Assembly: GCA_002371295.1 (NCBI GenBank)
Contig: DFGZ01000205.1
Span: forward strand, 1-10,897
DNA from: Oribacterium sp. UBA3737
GTDB lineage: Bacteria; Bacillota_A; Clostridia; Lachnospirales; Lachnospiraceae
DNA: 10,897 nucleotides
Reading direction: 5' to 3'
Shown: one piece after another, positions 5,532 to 10,897 of the stretch
Position numbering within the stretch: the stretch's first letter is position 1
Layout: every line of letters begins with the position of its first letter
Notes under the pieces: generated by a model
Databases searched by the model: none
Seen by the model: only the letters and a program-made list of their open reading frames with translations
Told to the model about the DNA's origin: nothing
Program-made: the position numbers and the translations under genes

Positions 5532-5595
5532 CATACCGTTAAAGTGATGCCGTACAACTATCCGGTGTGAGTTAAGGCATCGGAAACCCGGTATG
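5532..5595 (-). promoter_or_regulatory. Nested two-helix structure in the tsaE-tsaB gap
   Basis: On the minus strand CATACCG (5595-5589) pairs with CGGTATG (5538-5532), and inside it GATGCC (5581-5576) pairs with GGCATC (5551-5546). A symmetric 7x7 internal loop separates the helices, and the apical loop has 24 bases. The element starts directly after the tsaE stop codon and ends about 35 bases before the tsaB start, which has a weak ribosome binding site. There is no U-tract. An RNA element or RNase processing site is inferred. Confidence 0.55.
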
Positions 5596-5596
5596 A

Positions 5597-6010
5597 TCAA
5601 TACTCGATTCTTCTGTAGTCAAATCCCTTATCAAGATCCTTTTTTATACGGATCCAGTGAGCCTCTTCAGGAATGATATCGAGAATGAGCTCGGGCCATT
5701 CTATGATAGTGACTCCATTACCATAGAAATAATCTTCATAACCGATCTCTTCCATCTCGGAAGGATCGCCGATCCTGTAAACATCAAAATGATACAGGGG
5801 AAGGCGGCCCGCATATTCCTTTACTATGGTAAAGGTCGGGGAATTGACATAATCATCTATATTTAATCCGGCGGCAAAACCCTGGGTGAAGACAGTTTTG
5901 CCTACTCCGAGATCTCCGTCAAGACAGATGATATCTCCCGGCTTTGCTGCTTCACCAAGTTTTTTCCCGAATGCGAATGTTTCTTCCGCGGAATTACTCT
6001 CAAAAAACAT
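5597..6010 (-). CDS. tsaE: tRNA t6A biosynthesis ATPase TsaE
   Basis: TsaE (YjeE) is the P-loop ATPase that binds the TsaB-TsaD complex and allows repeated cycles of tRNA threonylcarbamoylation in the cytoplasm. The 137-residue product has normal length, with Walker A GDLGVGKT (32-39), the switch segment SPTF (57-60), HFDVYR (74-79), the EEIGYEDYF helix (87-95) and the IEWPE motif with W105 (103-107). The ATG shares its A with the TGA stop of hom (TGATG), so the two genes overlap by one base and are probably translationally coupled. A purine-rich GAAGAAAAC stretch in the hom tail is the only ribosome-binding candidate. tsaB follows after about 100 bases. Confidence 0.96.
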   Translation of the reverse strand: MFFESNSAEETFAFGKKLGEAAKPGDIICLDGDLGVGKTVFTQGFAAGLNIDDYVNSPTFTIVKEYAGRLPLYHFDVYRIGDPSEMEEIGYEDYFYGNGVTIIEWPELILDIIPEEAHWIRIKKDLDKGFDYRRIEY

Positions 6011-7254
6011 CAGTTTTCTTCTTTCTCAGTTCGAATGTAGTGGATGATGCGGCGTCCTGTTTTCTCCTCGAAACCCTTTAAGTTCTCAAGAAAATCGCTT
6101 TCGAACATCACATCTGTGAGGAAAGCAAACTCATCGGTTCTGCCACTAAGAACTATAGATTCCGGTTCTGAATCCTCAAGGAAGAACTCCTTAAGGTCAT
6201 CCTTAATTTCTTCAAAGGTTCCCTCAACACGAAGCAGGTAACTGAAGGCATTGGAACCCATAGGTTCGATTTCCAGCATCTTTTCCGACCAGCCGATACC
6301 CTGGAACTCATTCTGGTGACGGACTGCGGCGATGATGTCGGATACAACAGCACTGGCTGTAGGCAGCTTTCCTGCGCCCATTCCGTAAAGCATGGTGGTT
6401 CCGAGGCAGTTTCCTACGATCTTGATTCCGTTGAAAACACCGTCAACACTGAAAAGAGGGTCGCTCTTGGGAATCACCATAGGTACAACATAGGCAAAAT
6501 ACTTGTCCTCTACCTGCTGAACAGAACCAAGCAGCTTGATAGTCATACCGAGCTCACGGGCATAATCGAAATCAAGTTTGGAAATGTTTCGGATCCCTTC
6601 GGTGTATATATCTTCGTGACGGCAGCGGTTTCCTGACGCCATGCTGAGAAGTATCGCTGTTTTTCTTGAAGTGTCAAAGCCGTCAATGTCTGAGGACGGG
6701 TCACGTTCTGCATAGCCGAGACGCTGTGCTTCCGCAAGAACTTCGTCGAAATCTGCGCCCTTCTCTCTCATATTTGTAAGAATGAAGTTGGTTGTTCCGT
6801 TCATGATACCGGTTATCTCTGTCAGATTTTCTCCGGCATAATTGTGATATATGGTGCGGATTACAGGAATGCCGCCGCCAACGGAAGCTTCGAAATAAAA
6901 ATTGCAATGATGTTCTTTGGCGATACCGATGAGTTTTGAGCCGAAGGCATCTACCAGCGCCTTGTTGGAAGTAACAACGTGCTTGCCCTTTTCAAGGCAG
7001 GCCTTGACAAACTCATACGCAGGATGAATACCGCCCATGGTCTCAACGACCAGCTTTATCTCATCATCGTTTTCGATGATGGAGAAATCATTGATGAGCT
7101 TGTCTCCGTCCTCAGGTATGGTGTCTCTGATGTCCAGAACATACTTGAGAGTTACTGGCTCACCAACCTTTTTACTGAGCTGATCCTGATTCACCCTGAG
7201 AACCTCGGCAACACCTGAACCTATAGTGCCATATCCCATAATTGCGACTTTCAT
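6010..7254 (-). CDS. hom: Homoserine dehydrogenase
   Basis: This enzyme reduces aspartate semialdehyde to homoserine with NAD(P)H, the branch point to threonine and methionine. The 414 residues begin with a Rossmann fingerprint, GYGTIGSG (7-14), followed by TSNKALV (95-101), FEASVGGGIP (121-130), GIMNGTTNFIL (149-159), the catalytic block GYAERDPSSDIDGFD with K198 (180-198), and GMGAGKLPTASAVVSD (291-306). The last 80 residues (334-414) should be the regulatory domain. They lack the usual ACT opening with a DxPGVL-like turn and look like a shorter, divergent relative, so threonine feedback cannot be assumed. AGGAAAGGAAG lies just before the ATG. It follows an HTH-ACT regulator gene by 22 bases and overlaps tsaE by one base, so all three are probably co-transcribed. 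Confidence 0.95.
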   Translation of the reverse strand: MKVAIMGYGTIGSGVAEVLRVNQDQLSKKVGEPVTLKYVLDIRDTIPEDGDKLINDFSIIENDDEIKLVVETMGGIHPAYEFVKACLEKGKHVVTSNKALVDAFGSKLIGIAKEHHCNFYFEASVGGGIPVIRTIYHNYAGENLTEITGIMNGTTNFILTNMREKGADFDEVLAEAQRLGYAERDPSSDIDGFDTSRKTAILLSMASGNRCRHEDIYTEGIRNISKLDFDYARELGMTIKLLGSVQQVEDKYFAYVVPMVIPKSDPLFSVDGVFNGIKIVGNCLGTTMLYGMGAGKLPTASAVVSDIIAAVRHQNEFQGIGWSEKMLEIEPMGSNAFSYLLRVEGTFEEIKDDLKEFFLEDSEPESIVLSGRTDEFAFLTDVMFESDFLENLKGFEEKTGRRIIHYIRTEKEEN

Positions 7255-7276
7255 AACTTACTTCCTTTCCTGTTTT

Positions 7277-7732
7277 TTATCCGGGAGTGTTCTCCTGGGA
7301 CAAAATCTTTACATATTGTATGTTTGGCCACTCTTCGATTTCCCGAATCATGGTATTGATGTCGGAAGTATCTTCACGAACTTCGATAGATACTGTTAAT
7401 GTTACTATGGAGTTGATGGGAATAGACTGATGAATGGTGAGGATGTTGGCTCTGTACTCGGATATCTTGGAACAAATCTTGGAAAGATATCCCAGTTCGT
7501 CCCGCATCTGTATAACCAGTGTTACGGTCTTTCCCTTTGTGCTGTCATAAAACGGAAAAATATCCTCTTTATATTTGTAAAAGGAACTGCGGGAAATCCC
7601 CGCTCTCTCGGTTGCTTCTGCTATTGATATACCTTTTTCCGATTCGAGAAGGCTTTTTACTTCTACAACTTTTTTCAAAACTGTAGGTAATGCTTTTGTT
7701 CTTACAACAAAATAATCGGATTCGCTGTTCAT
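7277..7732 (-). CDS. HTH-ACT domain protein, PheB/UPF0735 type; probable threonine-pathway regulator
   Basis: The 151-residue product has a short N-terminal strand (YFVVRTKALPTVLKKVVEVKSLL), a helix-turn-helix-like segment, ISIAEATERAGISRSSFYKYKEDIF (35-59), and a C-terminal ACT domain (about 69-145) with the D-E-L-G-Y-L-S turn (78-84) and the ANILTIHQSIP strand. This is the layout of the small PheB/UPF0735 family, one Bacillus member of which, as I recall, has been described as a repressor of threonine genes. ACT domains bind amino acids, so sensing of threonine or a related amino acid is plausible. The ATG is preceded by GGAGG seven bases away, a strong site. Location directly before hom argues for control of hom, and perhaps of the t6A genes behind it. 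The ligand is not deducible from sequence. Confidence 0.88.
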   Translation of the reverse strand: MNSESDYFVVRTKALPTVLKKVVEVKSLLESEKGISIAEATERAGISRSSFYKYKEDIFPFYDSTKGKTVTLVIQMRDELGYLSKICSKISEYRANILTIHQSIPINSIVTLTVSIEVREDTSDINTMIREIEEWPNIQYVKILSQENTPG

Positions 7733-7907
7733 CTTGAAGCCTCCATGTAAGTAATATAGCGGCAGCTTTTACTGTGCTGATAAATGTGCCGCGCAAAGAT
7801 CCAATCAGTCTGTTACACATATAAACCTGAAAACATGGTATCAGGAAAAGACAGGATATCATGTGCAGGCGGTATGTCAGAAACAGCATTAATCAACAGC
7901 ATGGGTA
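7733..7907 (-). promoter_or_regulatory. Gap between prfB and the ACT regulator, with one hairpin
   Basis: The 175 bases contain no convincing terminator for prfB. The only clear structure is GCGGCA (7792-7787 minus) facing TGCCGC (7764-7759), a 6-bp stem with a 22-base loop. It is followed by TATATT and then the ribosome binding site of the regulator. The TATATT is too close to that site to be a clear -10, and no good -35 pairs with it. Read-through from prfB is possible; an autoregulatory site here is inferred only. Confidence 0.3.
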
Positions 7908-9047
7908 TCAGTCATCACCCTGTACTCTTCTGTCAGGACAGCCGAGCTGCATCCACTTAAGATATGCTGTGATAAAACGATCGATATCACCGTCAAGCAC
8001 AGCGTCTGTATTGGAAGACTGCTCACCTGAACGAAGATCTTTTACCATGCGGTATGGCTGAAGAACGTAGGAACGGATCTGTGAACCCCAGCCGTTGTCC
8101 TTGACCTCACCACGGATACCGGCGATCTTTTCATCCTGCTCTGCCTTTTCCTTGAGATAGAGTCTGGCCTTGAGCATCTGCATAGCCTTTGCACGGTTCT
8201 GAACCTGTGAACGCTCTTCCTGGCAGGCAACTACTATACCTGTGGGGATATGGATGAGACGAACAGCTGATGATGTCTTGTTGATGTGCTGTCCGCCGGC
8301 ACCTGATGCACGGAATACTTCCATCTTGATGTCTTCAGGACGAACCTCGATGTCGATATCGGTCTCGATATCAGGCATGACATCACAGGAAACGAAGGAT
8401 GTCTGTCTCTTGCCCTGGGCATTGAAAGGAGAAATACGCACAAGTCTGTGTATTCCTGCTTCTGAACGAAGATATCCGTAGGCATACTGTCCGTCGATTT
8501 CGATGGTTGCTGACTTGATTCCGGCCTCATCACCCTCAAGGTAATCGAGAATCTTATATGTAAATCCATGACGCTCTGCCCATCTTGTGAACATACGGTA
8601 AAGCATGCCGGCCCAGTCGTTGGACTCTGTTCCGCCGGCACCTGCATTAAGACGGAGAATGGCGTTCATGCTGTCATATTCACCTGAAAGCAGAAGTCTT
8701 GTAGACATGGCATCAAGCTTCTCGCTAAATTCGTCAAGCATTTCCTTTGCTTCAGCGACACTCTCCATGTCATCTTCTTCCTCTGCCATCTCGATAAGGG
8801 CACCGATGTCCTCATAAGCCTGTGTGAGCTCTTCATAGGCCTTTACATCATCCTTCAGACGGCGTGCTTCTGTTGAGTATCTGTTGGCAGATTCAGGATC
8901 GGTCCAGAAATCCGGCTCTTCCATCATACGGTCAAGCTCAACGATTCTTTTCTTCTTATTTTCGAGATCAAGGGAAGCTCCGAGATCCTTCAGCGGCTGC
9001 TCCTTGCCGTTAAGTTCGAATTTGTATTGCTCTAACTCTAAAATCAT
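7908..9047 (-). CDS. prfB: Peptide chain release factor 2
   Basis: RF2 recognises UAA and UGA in the ribosomal A site and triggers peptide release. The 379 residues contain the coiled N-terminal domain, the LNAGAGGTESNDWA segment (133-146), the stop-codon reading tripeptide SPF (206-208), and the catalytic GGQ in SGAGGQHINKTSSAVRLIH (248-266). The usual +1 programmed frameshift near codon 26 is absent: codons 25-27 read TCC CTT GAT and the frame is open from ATG to stop, so no in-frame UGA controls synthesis. AAAGGA lies a few bases before the ATG. Transcription probably starts at the extended -10 element about 100 bases upstream, after the secA terminator. The reading frame has normal full length. 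Confidence 0.97.
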   Translation of the reverse strand: MILELEQYKFELNGKEQPLKDLGASLDLENKKKRIVELDRMMEEPDFWTDPESANRYSTEARRLKDDVKAYEELTQAYEDIGALIEMAEEEDDMESVAEAKEMLDEFSEKLDAMSTRLLLSGEYDSMNAILRLNAGAGGTESNDWAGMLYRMFTRWAERHGFTYKILDYLEGDEAGIKSATIEIDGQYAYGYLRSEAGIHRLVRISPFNAQGKRQTSFVSCDVMPDIETDIDIEVRPEDIKMEVFRASGAGGQHINKTSSAVRLIHIPTGIVVACQEERSQVQNRAKAMQMLKARLYLKEKAEQDEKIAGIRGEVKDNGWGSQIRSYVLQPYRMVKDLRSGEQSSNTDAVLDGDIDRFITAYLKWMQLGCPDRRVQGDD

Positions 9048-9072
9048 AGTTATTCCTTTACTAAATGGTTAA

Positions 9073-9207
9073 TGAGTATCGATTGTACTGTTTGTATCTG
9101 TGTTTAAATGCGTGATGCATCTTTTTTTCATGTATAGGATATTGAATTATATCAGAAAATCAATATCTGTACTTGCATTTTTTTGAGTATCAGACAATGA
9201 GTATCAA
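9073..9207. repeat. Three copies of TGAGTATC in the prfB upstream region
   Basis: TGAGTATCA occurs at 9184-9192 and 9199-9207, 15 bases apart, and TGAGTATC again at 9073-9080. The first two lie upstream of the prfB -10 element on the transcribed side and the third lies in its leader. They could be binding sites for a regulator, but 8-9 base matches in an AT-rich region may be chance. Confidence 0.35.
9146..9154 (-). promoter_or_regulatory. Extended -10 promoter of prfB
   Basis: The minus strand reads TGATATAAT (9154-9146), a perfect TATAAT with the TG of an extended -10. No good -35 lies 16-18 bases upstream, which extended -10 promoters tolerate. The start would be near 9139, leaving a leader of about 90 bases before prfB. 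Confidence 0.65.
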
Positions 9208-9240
9208 AAAATCAAAGCGGTGAACATGGAAAATCTTACG

Positions 9241-9270
9241 AAAAATGCCGCGAAATGAAGTTTCGCGGCA
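9241..9270 (-). terminator. Intrinsic terminator after secA
   Basis: On the minus strand TGCCGCGAAA (9270-9261) pairs perfectly with TTTCGCGGCA (9255-9246) around loop CTTCA. Five U (9245-9241) follow directly. It lies about 45 bases past the secA stop codon. Confidence 0.9.
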
Positions 9271-9313
9271 CAGCCAGAGGGCGAATGTTTAAATCCGCCG
9301 CCTGACAAAATAG

Positions 9314-10897
9314 TTAATCTTTATCTTTTGAACCTTCGGAAGAAGCATCATCCTGACCGCTTACGGTCTTCAGATACTCATTTCGTCCGTGACACTGCTT
9401 GTACTTCTTTCCTGAGCCGCATGGGCATGGATCGTTAGGATATACCTTGCGGATCTCACGCTTCTTTGGTGCAGCCACAGCGCTGGTATCACGATTTGTG
9501 CCGGTAACCTGTGCAACCTGCTCACGCTCTACCTTCTGCTCTACCTTGATGTGGTAGAGGATACGAATGGTATCTTCCTTAATCGCTGTTGTCATCTCTT
9601 CGAACATAGCGAAGCCCTGAATCTTGTACTCAACGAGAGGGTCCTTCTGACCGTAGGCCTGAAGTCCGATACCGTCACGCATGAGATCCATATCGTCGAT
9701 GTGGTTCATCCACTTCTGGTCGATGACACGGAGAAGGATAACCCGCTCGATCTCACGCATCTGCTCAGGATTTGCAAAATCGGATTCCTTCTGCTCGTAA
9801 AGCTTGATGGCCTCTTCCTTCAGGAGCTGCTTGAACTCATTCTTGGTCATAGAGTTGTACTGCTCTTCTGTAAGCTTGAGCTTTGGAAGAGGAATGATGG
9901 TCATGAGTGTATCATTGAGACCGCTGAGATCCCAATCCTTTGCGGTAGAATCCTCTGCAACATTGGCATCAACATAGTTCTCGATGATGTCCTGGATGAA
10001 ATTGATGATAAGAGGACGAAGGTTGTCTCCGTTCAAGACCTTGGCACGCTCTTCATAAATCACATCTCTCTGCTCGTTGTTTACCTCGTCATACTTAAGG
10101 AGGTTCTCACGGATTCCGTAGTTGTTAAGCTCGATCTTTGACTGAGCCTTCTCGATGGCACTGGAAAGCATCTTGTGATGGATCTGCTCACCCTCAGGTA
10201 CGCCCAATGCTTCGAACATACTCATGAGACGGTCTGAACCAAAGAGTCTCATAAGGTCATCTTCAAGTGAAATGAAGAACTGAGACTGTCCCGGATCACC
10301 CTGTCTTCCGGCACGTCCGCGGAGCTGGTTGTCGATACGTCTTGACTCATGACGCTCTGTACCGATGATGTGAAGTCCGCCTGCTGCAAGAGCTTCAGGA
10401 TCGAGCTTGATATCGGTACCACGGCCGGCCATGTTTGTGGCGATGGTAACCGCACCATGCTGTCCCGCATCGGCTACGATAGCCGCTTCCATCTCATGGA
10501 ACTTCGCGTTCAGAACATTGTGCTTGATGCCGCGGCGCTTAAGCATGCCGCTGAGAAGCTCTGATGTATCAATGTTGATGGTACCGATGAGTACAGGGGC
10601 ACCTGTCTCATGTACACGAACAGCCTCATCTACAACAGCCTGGAACTTTTCCTTCTTTGACTTGTATACGGCATCATCAAGGTCGATACGCTGAACAGGA
10701 CGGTTTGTAGGAATACAGATGACATCCATGGAGTAGATGTTACGGAACTCCTTCTCCTCTGTCTGAGCAGTACCTGTCATTCCGGCCTTCTTGTCGAACT
10801 TGTTGAAGAAGTTCTGGAAAGTGATGGTAGCAAGTGTCTTGGATTCACGCTTTACCTTTACATGCTCCTTGGCTTCGATTGCCTGGTGGAGACCGTC
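9314..10897 (-). CDS. secA: Preprotein translocase ATPase SecA (C-terminal 527 residues; 5' part outside window)
   Basis: SecA is the motor that pushes unfolded precursors through SecYEG at the membrane. The frame is open from the right window edge, beginning DGLHQAIEAKEHVKVKRE, so about 320-330 N-terminal residues with Walker A and B lie outside. Visible parts, counted from the edge, are TITFQNFF and AGMTGTAQTEEKEF, RPVQRIDLDDAVY (the link into the second helicase domain), ATNMAGRGTD (153-162), HIIGTERHESRRIDNQLRGRAGRQGD (motifs V-VI, to about 201), the helical scaffold and wing, and a C-terminal SEC-C zinc motif with C491, C493, C502 and H503 for SecB or ribosome contact. A polar tail of 24 residues follows the zinc motif. 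The internal Met before TGTAQ is not a start, since the conserved sequence continues upstream. A terminator follows the gene. Confidence 0.97.
   Translation of the reverse strand, partial: DGLHQAIEAKEHVKVKRESKTLATITFQNFFNKFDKKAGMTGTAQTEEKEFRNIYSMDVICIPTNRPVQRIDLDDAVYKSKKEKFQAVVDEAVRVHETGAPVLIGTINIDTSELLSGMLKRRGIKHNVLNAKFHEMEAAIVADAGQHGAVTIATNMAGRGTDIKLDPEALAAGGLHIIGTERHESRRIDNQLRGRAGRQGDPGQSQFFISLEDDLMRLFGSDRLMSMFEALGVPEGEQIHHKMLSSAIEKAQSKIELNNYGIRENLLKYDEVNNEQRDVIYEERAKVLNGDNLRPLIINFIQDIIENYVDANVAEDSTAKDWDLSGLNDTLMTIIPLPKLKLTEEQYNSMTKNEFKQLLKEEAIKLYEQKESDFANPEQMREIERVILLRVIDQKWMNHIDDMDLMRDGIGLQAYGQKDPLVEYKIQGFAMFEEMTTAIKEDTIRILYHIKVEQKVEREQVAQVTGTNRDTSAVAAPKKREIRKVYPNDPCPCGSGKKYKQCHGRNEYLKTVSGQDDASSEGSKDKD

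Noticed and set aside
9100..9122. ATGCGTGATGCAT near-palindrome in the prfB leader as an operator or terminator
   Set aside because: The pairing is short and imperfect, and the T-run lies on the plus strand, opposite to transcription.
9551..10141. 196-codon open frame on the plus strand inside secA
   Set aside because: It is an antisense shadow of a conserved SecA helical region; the Leu/Val-rich product follows from secA codon use.

Overview
The window comes from a low-to-moderate-GC Firmicute. Gene order and protein style point to Clostridia, probably Lachnospiraceae (Butyrivibrio/Roseburia-like); this is inferred from family knowledge, not from a search. Every gene I accept lies on the minus strand, so transcription runs from right to left.

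Layout in transcription order: the 3' part of secA (preprotein translocase ATPase, cut by the right edge) ends at an intrinsic terminator. prfB (release factor 2) follows behind its own extended -10 promoter. Next come a small HTH-ACT regulator and hom (homoserine dehydrogenase), with tsaE joined to hom by a one-base stop/start overlap. Then come tsaB, a RimI-type acetyltransferase, an RNase Z-like metallo-beta-lactamase protein, and tsaD, which ends at a strong terminator. ispD (isoprenoid precursor synthesis) follows with its own promoter and terminator. The left 0.5 kb holds no large gene. It carries two promoter-like sites, one doubtful 26-32 residue ORF and, at the very edge, the 5' end of a tRNA that reads as tRNA-Ser.

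The biological core is the tRNA t6A modification set tsaE-tsaB-tsaD. TsaB, TsaD and TsaE act together to transfer threonylcarbamoyl to A37 of ANN-decoding tRNAs; TsaC, which makes the threonylcarbamoyl-AMP, is not in the window. The neighbours hom and its ACT regulator concern threonine supply, RNase Z-like proteins trim tRNA 3' ends, and RF2 and RimI act in translation. The block therefore links threonine, tRNA maturation and translation.

The most unusual signal lies between genes. The gap before tsaD holds a tandem duplication of a two-hairpin unit, each copy ending in a Shine-Dalgarno sequence. Differences between the copies keep base pairing through one covarying pair and several G-U wobbles, which suggests selection at the RNA level. 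The gap between tsaB and rimI has two interlocking 8-bp complementarities that could form an H-type pseudoknot or two exclusive hairpins. The tsaE-tsaB and rimI-rnz gaps each hold nested inverted repeats. Several of the proteins (IspD, RimI, TsaB) carry low-complexity insertions absent from the usual family members.
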